From Gluconacetobacter liquefaciens (GTDB lineage Bacteria > Pseudomonadota > Alphaproteobacteria > Acetobacterales > Acetobacteraceae): a stretch of DNA of 64,000 nt. Each line of letters opens with the position of its first letter. Within the stretch, counting starts at the first letter, position 1. The position numbers and the translations under genes were made by a program. The stretch is from positions 62,001 to 126,000 of the forward strand of contig NZ_QQAW01000001.1 in NCBI RefSeq assembly GCF_003350405.1, read 5' to 3'. The notes under the pieces are model-generated. The model searched no databases. It was not told the origin of the DNA and worked only from the letters and a program-made list of their open reading frames with translations. Positions 43,897 through 51,931 of this stretch are shown piece by piece.

Positions 43897-44948
43897 GAAG
43901 AATATCGCCCTTCCACGACGTCCGTCACAGGCTCTTTCGGCCGGCTGGCCCACCGCCAACGATATCGGCCCTGCCGCGCCAGTTCACGATGCATGACGAT
44001 GACCGACCATGCGCCCTGTCCGTCCGCCCCTGATGACGGGAGATCGGATGGCGCCGCGCCAATGTCAATACGATGCGTCTTTCCTGGCGTCTCGCATGTT
44101 CCCGCGCATTCCGCAAGACGCTCGGCCAGGGCCTCGACGATCGTGACCGAACGATGCCGGCCGCCCGAACAGCCGATGGCGATGGTGGCGTATTTCTTGC
44201 CCTCGCGCACGAAGCGGGGCAGCACCAGCCCCAGCATGCCGTCAATCTGGTCCAGGAAACGCGGATAGTCGGGATCGGCGGCGACATACGCCGCGACCTC
44301 GGGGTCCAGGCCGGTTTTGGCCGCCAGTTCGGCGACATAATAGGGATTTCGCAGGAACCGGGCGTCGAACACCATATCGGCCTCGCGCGGCAACCCGGCG
44401 GGAAAGGCGAAGGACATCAGCGCCACCGTCAGCCCGCCGCCCCGCCGGTCGGTGCCGGGAGCGAACCGCGTTTCGATCACCTGCCGTAATTCGGGAGGCG
44501 GAAGGTCCGAGGTGTCGATCACCATGTCGGCGGCCGCCCGCAACCGGGCGGTGAGTTCGATTTCAGCTTCGATCCCGTCCTTTACCGCACCGCGCATCGC
44601 CAACGGATGGCGGCGGCGGGTGGCGGTGTAGCGGCGCAGCAGCACGCTTTCCTCGGCGGTCGCGTAGATCAGTTCGGCCTGCAGGCCCGGATTGACGCGC
44701 AGGCGCCCCAGCGCGGCCATGACCGCCGCCGCATCGAACCCCCTGGTGCGCGAGTCCACGCCGATCGCCACCGGTTGTTCGGCGCGGGTCACGATTTCGT
44801 CCAACATGCCCAGCGGTGGATTGTCGATCACCTCGTATCCCAGATCTTCCAGGATGCGCAGGATCGACGATTTTCCCGCACCGGACAGGCCGGTAACCAG
44901 CAGGATGCGGCGCGGCGCCGGGGCTCCGTCGAGTGAAGAATCCGTCAC
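43893..44948 (-). CDS. rapZ: RapZ/YvcJ-family P-loop protein
   Basis: A RapZ-family nucleotide-binding protein; in E. coli it delivers small RNAs to RNase E for control of glucosamine-6-phosphate synthesis. P-loop VTGLSGAGKSSIL, the DNPP motif and the C-terminal CSGGRHRSVTIVEALAERL domain are present. After the canonical end there is an extra tail of about 60 residues (AAPSDLPSSGADGQGAW onward). GTG 44948 is chosen; GTG 44990 would add 14 residues. It is located between hprK and the EIIA gene, as in other alphaproteobacteria. Confidence 0.88.
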   Translation of the reverse strand: MTDSSLDGAPAPRRILLVTGLSGAGKSSILRILEDLGYEVIDNPPLGMLDEIVTRAEQPVAIGVDSRTRGFDAAAVMAALGRLRVNPGLQAELIYATAEESVLLRRYTATRRRHPLAMRGAVKDGIEAEIELTARLRAAADMVIDTSDLPPPELRQVIETRFAPGTDRRGGGLTVALMSFAFPAGLPREADMVFDARFLRNPYYVAELAAKTGLDPEVAAYVAADPDYPRFLDQIDGMLGLVLPRFVREGKKYATIAIGCSGGRHRSVTIVEALAERLAECAGTCETPGKTHRIDIGAAPSDLPSSGADGQGAWSVIVMHRELARQGRYRWRWASRPKEPVTDVVEGRYSS

Positions 44949-45079
44949 GGGAAATCCTGGCTGAACAAGAGGCCGGACACCTTCGGGCACGGGAGCCGCC
45001 TGCAGATCAGGCGGGGCTCACAACACCGTCCCACACGCATGGGATACTGAAAGGGCCGACATGGGAAGCGGTATATGGA

Positions 45080-45532
45080 TTACAATTGCTCGGAGGTTAA
45101 AATCTTGCAACGACCGGCCAGCCCGTCAAGGGCCAGGTTGATCCGCGCCACGGCGGAGGGAAGTGCCGGATCCAGCCGGATTTCCGGCAGGCCGGTCACA
45201 GGATCGTGCCACGATGCGGGCAGCCGGTCGGGTCTTTCCTCCGGCCTGACCAGCCTGACGACCAGGACCGCCTGGGCTTCGGCCACAAACGGCAGGCGGG
45301 CGATCCCCATGCCTCGGACCTCGAGCAGCCCGGCCAGGGCCGGCGGTGCCGAGACCCTGTGGCCCTCGAGAACCACGCGATCGTCGGCGACCAGATCGTA
45401 GCCGGCATCGACCAGCCGCAGCAGCAGGTCCGACTTGCCGATGCCCGACGGCCCCAGCAGCAGCACCCCCTGCCGGCCGCGCGCCGCGCAACTCGCATGG
45501 ACCTGAACCTTTGGCGAGCGTAATTGTTCCAT
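45080..45532 (-). CDS. hprK: Short HPr kinase/phosphorylase
   Basis: A 150-residue HprK containing only the C-terminal kinase domain, the usual alphaproteobacterial form. P-loop LLGPSGIGKSDLLLRL and the LVADDRVVLEG segment are clear; the LLEVRGMGIARLPF motif is the HprK signature. It phosphorylates the serine of HPr, tuning the regulatory PTS. ATG 45532 is chosen from the conserved start MEQLRSPKVQVHASC. It diverges from the Rid-family gene 94 bp away. Confidence 0.9.
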   Translation of the reverse strand: MEQLRSPKVQVHASCAARGRQGVLLLGPSGIGKSDLLLRLVDAGYDLVADDRVVLEGHRVSAPPALAGLLEVRGMGIARLPFVAEAQAVLVVRLVRPEERPDRLPASWHDPVTGLPEIRLDPALPSAVARINLALDGLAGRCKILTSEQL

Positions 45533-45626
45533 ATCCGTTAAAATGGCCCCTGAGGGTTGAAATTCATCGTGAACTGAATATGACGATTTCGTTATTTTAT
45601 GTCCGGGTTGGGAGATCACGCACGGT

Positions 45627-45950
45627 ATGACGGACCAGGAGATCCATGTGCGGCACCTGACCGGAATCGATCCACGCAGCACGGGAAACCCGCCCAGCCT
45701 GAAGGACCAATGCCGCGTGGCGCTGGACCGTGGCGCCCAGGCTCTGGCACGCGATGGCTACCGACTGCAGGACGTGACACGCATTATCTTCATGATGCGT
45801 GACACGGACGGCTTTCCGTCCTGCTTTCCGCTCCTGCGCGATGCCTTCGGTACCGGACGGCCCGGTACCACCTTGCGCCTGGTGCCGGGATTCGACGATC
45901 CCGATACCCAGATCGAGATCGAACTTGTGGTCGGTCCCTCGCATTTTTGA
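45627..45950 (+). CDS. Rid/YjgF-family protein with altered active-site loop
   Basis: A 107-residue protein resembling the RidA (YjgF) fold, in which members deaminate reactive enamines. The C-terminal half aligns with Rid proteins (RIIFMMRDTDGFPSCFPLLR, GTGRPGTTLRLV, QIEIELVV). The arginine normally found in the RPARTT-like motif is absent; here the motif reads RPGTT. Loss of that residue suggests no standard imine deaminase activity. It diverges from hprK and converges with the UPF0262 gene. Confidence 0.6.
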   Translation: MTDQEIHVRHLTGIDPRSTGNPPSLKDQCRVALDRGAQALARDGYRLQDVTRIIFMMRDTDGFPSCFPLLRDAFGTGRPGTTLRLVPGFDDPDTQIEIELVVGPSHF

Positions 45951-46020
45951 GGGCCAGCCTGGAAAGACGCGCCGGTGAAGAGCCTCCGGATCGAGGCGCG
46001 CGTTCAGGCACTGAAACGTG

Positions 46021-46578
46021 TCAGCGTCGCTGCTGGAGGATACTGGCCAGCGTGAACAGGCGGCGGGCGGTTTCGTCATCCATGTCGATCTTGCCACGCA
46101 GACGTTCGACCATCAGTGCCGCGCCGTCATTATGCAGGCCTCGCCGCCCCATATCGATCGCCCGGACGCGCATCGTGTTTCCCTCGCTTACCGCTTCGTC
46201 GAAACTGTCGACCAAGAGAACGTAATCCTTGATCAGGCGGCGGAACGGGGTCAGCGAGATTCGGTAGATGCGCAGCGGCTTGTCCTGCGCGTTGCGCACA
46301 TCGAAGACCAGTCCATTGGTCTGAACCGACAGATGCAGGATGAACGGTCCGGTCAGCCCCTCGGGTAGGAAACGGGCCGTCTGTTGCAGGTCGGCGATCG
46401 CCTGGTTGACGTCGTTCTGCCGCGCCCGGCTGGTTGTATGCGCGTTCTCGACATCTTCAAGGACGACGCGCGCCAGTACCGTGGGGTTGGTCGGGCCGCC
46501 GCCATGCGATGGGTTGTCGGGTAATGGATGCACTGACCCCCCTTTCCTGCCCCGGCTCGCTCCCGCAACGGGCGCCAT
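46021..46578 (-). CDS. UPF0262 family protein
   Basis: A 185-residue member of UPF0262, an alphaproteobacterial family of unknown function. Conserved segments are HLSVQTNGLVFDVRN, SLTPFRRLIKDYVLL, IDMGRRGLHNDGAALM and DDETARRLFTLAS. A poorly conserved N-terminal extension of about 30 residues (PLPDNPSHGGGP) precedes the core, so the true start may be downstream. It is about 100 bp downstream of the hydratase gene on the same strand. Confidence 0.8.
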   Translation of the reverse strand: MAPVAGASRGRKGGSVHPLPDNPSHGGGPTNPTVLARVVLEDVENAHTTSRARQNDVNQAIADLQQTARFLPEGLTGPFILHLSVQTNGLVFDVRNAQDKPLRIYRISLTPFRRLIKDYVLLVDSFDEAVSEGNTMRVRAIDMGRRGLHNDGAALMVERLRGKIDMDDETARRLFTLASILQQRR

Positions 46579-46679
46579 GGTCGACGACTATAATACACGT
46601 CATGCGCGGCGCGGACATGAGGGACCGGAAGACAATGCTCCTGCCGAGTGATCGCCTCCGGTGCAAATCGGTTCAGATT

Positions 46680-47429
46680 TCAATCACAGGTCAGTGAAAG
46701 CGAACCCAGATGGGCAAATTTGACAGCGATCCGGGTCCCGGGGTCGACGAAAAGGGTGCCGGATCGCGATCCCGTCGTGACGATGGTGCCGGCGGCCAAA
46801 CCGCCGGCGTAACGGGCAGCGTGCGACGCCAGCCATACCAGCAGGCGGATCGGATCGCCCGCCGCATTGCCTCCGACGTGATCGACAGCCACGCGACCGT
46901 CGATCGTGAGGGTGACCCGCTCTTCCATCGGCACCAGAGCGCGCCAGTCCGATATGCCCGGCCCCACGAACAGGGCACCATGGCTCTGCTGATCGGCCAG
47001 ATGATCGAATACCGGCTGGCTGCCCGGCGTGACGAAACGGGTATCGATGATTTCGATGGCGGGATGCGCGGATTCGATCGCATCACAGACTTCGTGGGTC
47101 GTATAGGGCACGTCGCGGGGAAGCAGGGCCCGGCCGAAACGATAGGCGATTTCGGCTTCCACCCCGATCAGGCGGCACAGGCCGCGCGGCAGGGTATTCG
47201 TGGTATCGAACAGAGTCGAAGCGGCGATGGGCGCAGTGGCCGGTTCGGAATCCGGCGCTTCGGCCCCGACCTTCCAGCCGGCGATCCTGCCACCCAGTGC
47301 CCGCAGCGTCGCGTGCTGGATGCGATAGGCTTCATCCGCCGACGCGACATGATAGCCGTCGGGAAGGCATTCCAGAGGAGATGCCCCGGCCCGAACCCGA
47401 AGGAAGGCTTCATCGACCGACATCGTCAC
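46680..47429 (-). CDS. 2-keto-4-pentenoate hydratase/FAH-type enzyme
   Basis: A 249-residue protein of the MhpD-like hydratase/4-oxalocrotonate decarboxylase group. Family motifs are IAGWKVGAEAP, VEAEIAYRFGRALLP with metal-binding glutamates, and ESAHPAIEIIDTRF. These enzymes act late in aromatic meta-cleavage pathways, but no other pathway genes are near, so substrate and role are unknown. It is soluble and cytoplasmic. Confidence 0.75.
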   Translation of the reverse strand: MTMSVDEAFLRVRAGASPLECLPDGYHVASADEAYRIQHATLRALGGRIAGWKVGAEAPDSEPATAPIAASTLFDTTNTLPRGLCRLIGVEAEIAYRFGRALLPRDVPYTTHEVCDAIESAHPAIEIIDTRFVTPGSQPVFDHLADQQSHGALFVGPGISDWRALVPMEERVTLTIDGRVAVDHVGGNAAGDPIRLLVWLASHAARYAGGLAAGTIVTTGSRSGTLFVDPGTRIAVKFAHLGSLSLTCD

Positions 47430-47481
47430 GCGTCCCCTGTCCGGAGCGTGCGACCGGCCTCCGGATGGCGATCGCGCACGG

Positions 47482-47913
47482 TCACAGCAAGGACTGCGAC
47501 CGGCTAAGCACCATGTTGCAGACTTTCTGCGTCACCTGCTGCTTGAGGCCCTGCCCGGCCGACGCGAGCGAGAAGGTCTTGCCGTTGCCGGTATCCAGCA
47601 ATCCGCGCTGGCCTGCCTGATAGGCGCTGTCGCCCTGACCGCTGATCCCGGCCTTCTGGCCGAGGGCATTCATGACCGGCGACGCGGTGCTGGCGCCGAG
47701 GAAATTGTTCTGCACGCAATAACCCAGAAGGCCGACCAGATTGCTGGACCCGGCGGAGGAGACTGACGGCAGGCCCATCGACCCCATCATGCCTTGCCCC
47801 ATGTCCGACATGCCGGGCATTGAGGGCATCTGGGCGCGCGCCACGCTTGCGCCGGAAAGTGACGCAGCCGCCACGACGGCCGCGAATGACAAGGCAACGA
47901 AATGACGGCTCAT
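47482..47913 (-). CDS. DUF2501 periplasmic protein
   Basis: A 143-residue secreted protein of the DUF2501 group. The signal peptide ends SVARA, then a methionine/glycine-rich linker (MPSMPGMSDMGQGMMGSMG), and the conserved core LVGLLGYCVQNNFLG with a second cysteine in KVCNMVL that could form a disulfide. ATG 47913 is chosen because AAGGA lies 8 nt upstream; ATG 47922 directly abuts that sequence. Function is unknown. Confidence 0.75.
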   Translation of the reverse strand: MSRHFVALSFAAVVAAASLSGASVARAQMPSMPGMSDMGQGMMGSMGLPSVSSAGSSNLVGLLGYCVQNNFLGASTASPVMNALGQKAGISGQGDSAYQAGQRGLLDTGNGKTFSLASAGQGLKQQVTQKVCNMVLSRSQSLL

Positions 47914-48014
47914 GCACCACATCCTTTTTTTGGCTCCTGCCGAGCATAACCTGTCGATATGGCCAGAATATGAATGACGTTGCCCCGGCACGCGAACAAA
48001 ATCCGAGGGTTCGG

Positions 48015-48377
48015 TCAGAATCCCGAATTGAACGCCAATGAATAGTAAAGCTGCCGGACCAGCGGCGTAAGCAGGTACTGAATCAGCAGCAGCAGCACCA
48101 GCGGGCTGAAATCCATGTTACCCGTGGCAGGCAGGATACTGCGGATCGGCCGCAATGCCGGCTCGGTCAACCGATTGAGGAACCGGCCGATGGACCAGAC
48201 CATCTGGCTGCGAGTATCCAGGACACCAAACGCGTACAAAAAGCTGAACACGCAGGAAATGATGACCACCCATGTATAGAGCCTGATGATATTGAGCAGC
48301 AGACTGAAAATAAGCGTGAGCAACGTGATGATCCCTGCGTTGACGGGCGATAACTCTATCGAAGCCCACCGGAGCAT
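48015..48377 (-). CDS. YggT-family membrane protein
   Basis: A 120-residue YggT protein with two pairs of hydrophobic segments. The core IIRLYTWVVIISCVFSFLYAF and LNRLTEPALRPIRSILP is typical. Members are linked to osmotic tolerance and cell-division regions, without a fixed activity. ATG 48377 is used; an in-frame TTG at 48410 would extend into the tRNA promoter. It is divergent from tRNA-Ala. Confidence 0.82.
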   Translation of the reverse strand: MLRWASIELSPVNAGIITLLTLIFSLLLNIIRLYTWVVIISCVFSFLYAFGVLDTRSQMVWSIGRFLNRLTEPALRPIRSILPATGNMDFSPLVLLLLIQYLLTPLVRQLYYSLAFNSGF

Positions 48378-48403
48378 ACAACACCGGGCGGCACCAATCG
48401 CGC

Positions 48404-48431
48404 TTGACAAACATCCTGCACCCGCTATTTA
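48404..48431 (+). promoter_or_regulatory. Promoter of tRNA-Ala(CGC)
   Basis: Perfect -35 box TTGACA (48404-48409), 16-bp spacer, -10-like TATTTA (48426-48431), about 19 nt before the tRNA 5' end. It is the best sigma-70 match in the window. Confidence 0.75.
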
Positions 48432-48449
48432 TCCACCCCGTCAGGCAGT

Positions 48450-48525
48450 GGGGCTGTAGCTCAGTTGGGAGAGCGCCTCGTTCGCAATGAGGAGGTCAGG
48501 GGTTCGATTCCCCTCAGCTCCACCA
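48450..48525 (+). tRNA. tRNA-Ala(CGC)
   Basis: Cloverleaf with acceptor GGGGCTG/CAGCTCC, D-arm TAGCTCAGTTGGGAGAGC, anticodon stem CCTCG/TGAGG with loop TTCGCAA (anticodon CGC), T-arm GGGGTTCGATTCCCC and encoded CCA. A proline/leucine-rich minus-strand frame through this tRNA is spurious. Confidence 0.95.
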
Positions 48526-48891
48526 CTTGCCTTGATAAGATCCTGTTTTTCCATATGAAAATATGAAGATGAAAATCGACTGATTGCTCGGTTTTCCGTC
48601 GTGCTGCGCGCAGCACCGTCGTTCGGTTCCGATAGAACGAGAAGCGGGTTTTCCAGAAAAATCCATGCATTCATGATCGCGGGCATCCTGGTGAGAGCAA
48701 CACCATGGGACGACGCTAACAGGCACACTCGCGCTTTTTTTATCGGGCAATGATAGCGCCAGCATCATGACCCTGATGAAGTCTCTTCCACCAGAAAAAA
48801 ACCGGAAGGTCGCTTATTCGTTGCAAGATACCGTGTCCACGGGAGCAATGAGCGCCCCATCACACTCTTGGTAAAACAGAATTTGGATGAC
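48526..48891. other. Gap without recognised gene
   Basis: Between tRNA-Ala and the DUF333 lipoprotein I see no frame with family-like composition, only low-complexity minus-strand readings. It must hold the tRNA terminator and the promoter of the lipoprotein gene, but no clear U-tract terminator is visible. Confidence 0.5.
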
Positions 48892-49116
48892 ATGAAACAA
48901 ATCACCACCATGGCGGCGATACTGGTCCTGTCGGGATGTGCGGCGACCGAAAAATCCAGGCAAGTGGGCATGCCCAACCCTGCTTCGACCTACTGTGTGA
49001 AACAGGGGGGCACGCTGGAGATCAGAACGGAGCCCGGCGGGCAGGTCGGCTACTGCCATCTTCCCGACGGCCGCGTCGTCGAGGAATGGACGTTGTTCCG
49101 CAGCGCACGGCGCTGA
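48892..49116 (+). CDS. DUF333-like small lipoprotein
   Basis: A 74-residue lipoprotein: signal MKQITTMAAILVLSGC with lipobox cysteine, then the DUF333 core MPNPASTYCVKQGGTLEI, GGQVGYCHLPDGRVVEEWTLFR. The two core cysteines probably form a disulfide. DUF333 proteins are small envelope lipoproteins of unclear role. It converges with the SRAP gene. Confidence 0.8.
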   Translation: MKQITTMAAILVLSGCAATEKSRQVGMPNPASTYCVKQGGTLEIRTEPGGQVGYCHLPDGRVVEEWTLFRSARR

Positions 49117-49157
49117 GAAAAGACTCTTGTGAAAACGTTTTCTAAAATCACAAGATT

Positions 49158-49838
49158 TCATTTTTCTTCAGGGAAGATTCCACCTTCAACGGGAGCCAGA
49201 AGATCCGGCCCGTCGTGTCCCACCTTGTTGATCCGTGTTCCGACGCGCCATGCCTGCAACATGTCGACCGGCGCCGGGACCAGCAATTGTTCCGCGATCG
49301 CAGGTGAGGCATCGAACCACGCATCGCGATCCTGATCCGCGATGATGACCGGCATCCGGTCATGGATGGAACGGGTCGCCGCGCTGGCCTGCGTGGTCAC
49401 GATGGCGAAACTGCGCAGGACATCGCCCTCATATTCCCAGGATTCCCAGATTGCGGCCAATGCCAGCGGCTTGCCGTCGCGCCGGGCGAAAGCCCAGGGT
49501 TGCCGGGGTGGCGGGCCGGACTGCCATTCGTAATAAGCCGTTGCCGGTACCAGGCAGCGGCGTGAGCGAAAAGCGGCGCGGAACATGCCCGACGTGGCGA
49601 CGGTTTCCGCCCTGGCATTGATCGGCTGCCGGCCCATGTCGTGCGCCCAGTTGGGGACCAACCCCCATAACAGCAGATCCAGCCGGAGATTATGACTGAC
49701 CGGGTGACGACGCACCACCGCCACGGGTTGGCGCGGCGCGATATTCCACGAAGGTAGCCAGTCAGGCGCGGGGCCGGCGAGATGGAAAGCCTGCCGCATG
49801 CGCTCCAGCGACAGCGCATTGGCGAAACGCCCGCACAT
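49158..49838 (-). CDS. SRAP-family protein (HMCES/YedK type)
   Basis: A 226-residue SOS response-associated peptidase family protein that crosslinks to abasic sites in single-stranded DNA. Cys2 (MCGRFAN), the Asn in INARAET, the Glu in YYEWQ and His in IHDRMPVII match the catalytic set. It starts 3 nt after the epimerase stop, the last gene of the leftward run from hemE. Confidence 0.9.
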   Translation of the reverse strand: MCGRFANALSLERMRQAFHLAGPAPDWLPSWNIAPRQPVAVVRRHPVSHNLRLDLLLWGLVPNWAHDMGRQPINARAETVATSGMFRAAFRSRRCLVPATAYYEWQSGPPPRQPWAFARRDGKPLALAAIWESWEYEGDVLRSFAIVTTQASAATRSIHDRMPVIIADQDRDAWFDASPAIAEQLLVPAPVDMLQAWRVGTRINKVGHDGPDLLAPVEGGIFPEEK

Positions 49839-49841
49839 CGT

Positions 49842-50726
49842 TCAGGCGGATGCGGATTTCGGGTCGACGGTAACCGACCACGATCCATGCCATTCCTTGC
49901 CCGGACCGATATGCAGAAGGCCCGGCTTGTTCGTAAATTCGCCTGAAAATGCTTGAGGTGTTGAAAACCCATGCCAGGGTTCGATGCACAGGAAATCGGC
50001 CCCCGGCTTTGTCCATAGTCCCAGTTCGCGGAAGCCTTTCCAGGCGAGTGTTACGCCGGTTCCATCCGGAGCATGGAAACTTACCCTGTGGCTGGCCGGA
50101 TCATCCATGATGATGGCATCATCCGTGAACAGATCATCGGATAAAGCCAGCGTCTGACCGACGATCGGTGTGGGAAAAGGTTCGGGCTGGAGCAGGCCGC
50201 CGGCGATCCGCCGGATCGGCTCGGGTTCGGGCCGTTCGAATGTCAGCACATGATCCTGCTTCGCCACGCCCTGCCGCTGCGGCCAGGCAAAGGCCGGGTG
50301 CGCGCCCAGTGAGGCCGGCAGGACCTGCGTCGGGTCGGGATTGTGCAGGCGATAGCGCACATGCAGCGTATCGCCCTCGGCCTGATAATCGAGCGCCAGT
50401 ACGAAACGGAACGGAAAAATCGTGCGGCTGTCAGCATCATCGGTCAGGAGCAGCGTGCATCCGTCGGCGCGGCGATCCTGCCATGTGAAGGCCCGGTCAC
50501 GCGCGAAACCGTGCTGGGTCATGTGATAAGGCCGGCCATCGATCCAGGCCGTGTCGTCCGGCAGGCGGCCGACGATGGGAAACAGCACCGGCGAGCGCCG
50601 CGGCCACGCCGGCAGGCCAGACCACAGACGCTCCTGCCCTGCCCCGTCGGCCAGCGACTGCAATTCGGCGCCCTGTCCGGCAACGCGAGCTGTAATCCGG
50701 CCCGAACTGAAGACATGATCCGTCAT
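49842..50726 (-). CDS. Aldose 1-epimerase-like protein
   Basis: A 294-residue galactose mutarotase-fold protein of the LacX/YihR-like group. Motifs are SPVLFPIVGRLPDD, MTQHGFARDRAF and LGAHPAFAWP with active-site histidines, and CIEPWHGFSTP with the glutamate. It probably interconverts sugar anomers; the sugar is unknown. It lies 36 bp downstream of hemJ, same strand. Confidence 0.82.
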   Translation of the reverse strand: MTDHVFSSGRITARVAGQGAELQSLADGAGQERLWSGLPAWPRRSPVLFPIVGRLPDDTAWIDGRPYHMTQHGFARDRAFTWQDRRADGCTLLLTDDADSRTIFPFRFVLALDYQAEGDTLHVRYRLHNPDPTQVLPASLGAHPAFAWPQRQGVAKQDHVLTFERPEPEPIRRIAGGLLQPEPFPTPIVGQTLALSDDLFTDDAIIMDDPASHRVSFHAPDGTGVTLAWKGFRELGLWTKPGADFLCIEPWHGFSTPQAFSGEFTNKPGLLHIGPGKEWHGSWSVTVDPKSASA

Positions 50727-50762
50727 CGCGTTTCCTCCATATGCCGGCCCGCATATTTCCGA

Positions 50763-51212
50763 TCAGAACGGGCGGACAATCACCATGATCACCACGACAG
50801 CCATCAGAATGGTCGGAATTTCATTTGCTGCACGATAGAAATTTTCCGGCCGCGTGTTTCTGTCCTCGGCGAAGGTCCGCCGCCAGCGCGCGCATGCGCC
50901 ATGAAAGCCGGCTAGGCCCAGCACTGAGACAATCTTGAGATACCACCAGCCGGCATGCCAATCGACTGTGCCGGGTGTGAGCACCAGCAGGGTGCCGAAC
51001 AGAAAAGTGCTGATCATGGCCGGGTTCATGATCTGGCGCAGCAATTTGCGTTCCATGACCTTGAAACGTTCGCTCTCGGCGGAACCGGGCTGGGCCTGGC
51101 AGTGATAGACGAACAGACGGGGTAGATAGAACATGCCCGACATCCACGCGATCAGCGACATCACGTGCAGCGCCTTGAACCATGCCAGCCAGGGCAGGAA
51201 ACCCAGGATCAA
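50763..51212 (-). CDS. hemJ: Protoporphyrinogen IX oxidase HemJ
   Basis: A 149-residue HemJ, the membrane protoporphyrinogen oxidase of many bacteria. Four transmembrane helices; family signatures are WFKALHVMSLIAWMSGMFYLPRLFVYH with the haem/catalytic His, and FYRAANEIPTILM. I choose TTG 51212 because it overlaps the HAD gene stop as TTGA, gives the normal length, and starts right before the first helix. Longer frames are arginine-rich shadow of the HAD gene. Confidence 0.9.
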   Translation of the reverse strand: MILGFLPWLAWFKALHVMSLIAWMSGMFYLPRLFVYHCQAQPGSAESERFKVMERKLLRQIMNPAMISTFLFGTLLVLTPGTVDWHAGWWYLKIVSVLGLAGFHGACARWRRTFAEDRNTRPENFYRAANEIPTILMAVVVIMVIVRPF

Positions 51213-51931
51213 GACCGGCCCCCATGATGCCCTGCCTGCGCAGCCTGAATCCGCTCCAGGAACGGGGCGAATTCCGACAGGTGCCCGATCCGGAACAGGC
51301 CCGGCCAATCCGGGGCCGGAAGGTCGAGCGGGCGTAGCAGCACGCAGGCCATGCCGGCGGCCCGCGCGGCGTTGGCGCCGGTATCGGTATCTTCCAGCAC
51401 GACGCATTCGTCCGCCGGTACGCCTTCGGTTTCCGCCGCGTGCAGATAGACGGCCGGATCCGGCTTCGGCTTGCCCATGTCCCGCGCCGAGTGAACCCGG
51501 TCGGCCACGAACCGGTCCAGCCCGGTACGGGCGAATTTCACGTCCATCTCGGCGATCGAGGAATTGGAACCGACGCGAACCGGCAGGTCGAGCCCGATCA
51601 CCGCCGTCAGCATGTCGTGCGCGCCGTCGATAACCCGCGCTTCTTCCCGCATCAGGTCGACCAGTTTGTATTGCACGATCGTCGCCCAGTCGTCGGGCAG
51701 CTTGCGGCCGGTTTCCGCCTCTGCCTCGACCTTGATGCGGGTCAGGGCCCGTCCGGCCAGGCGCTGCACGGCTTCCTCGTCGTCATAGTCCAGGCCGATC
51801 TGGCGCAATTCCTGCGCCACCAGCCGGCAGGACGGCCCTTCGCTGTCGATCAGCACGCCGTCGCAATCGAAGATCACCAGACGAAGTCGTCCATCGGGCC
51901 GAACGGCCTTCGGCAGCGCGACGGGCGTCAT
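51209..51931 (-). CDS. HAD-family hydrolase
   Basis: A 240-residue subfamily IA HAD phosphatase of the beta-phosphoglucomutase-like type. Motif I VIFDCDGVLIDSE, motif II VGSNSS, motif III GKPKPDPAVYLHA, motif IV VVLEDTDTGANAARAAGM. The substrate is unknown. It is inserted between hemE (ATGA overlap at 51928-51931) and hemJ (TTGA overlap), so all three are translationally coupled; a role in haem metabolism is unproven. Confidence 0.85.
   Translation of the reverse strand: MTPVALPKAVRPDGRLRLVIFDCDGVLIDSEGPSCRLVAQELRQIGLDYDDEEAVQRLAGRALTRIKVEAEAETGRKLPDDWATIVQYKLVDLMREEARVIDGAHDMLTAVIGLDLPVRVGSNSSIAEMDVKFARTGLDRFVADRVHSARDMGKPKPDPAVYLHAAETEGVPADECVVLEDTDTGANAARAAGMACVLLRPLDLPAPDWPGLFRIGHLSEFAPFLERIQAAQAGHHGGRS

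Noticed and set aside
48441-48728. Minus-strand frame ending GNRTPDLL...
   Set aside because: It translates the tRNA-Ala gene in antisense, a common annotation artefact.
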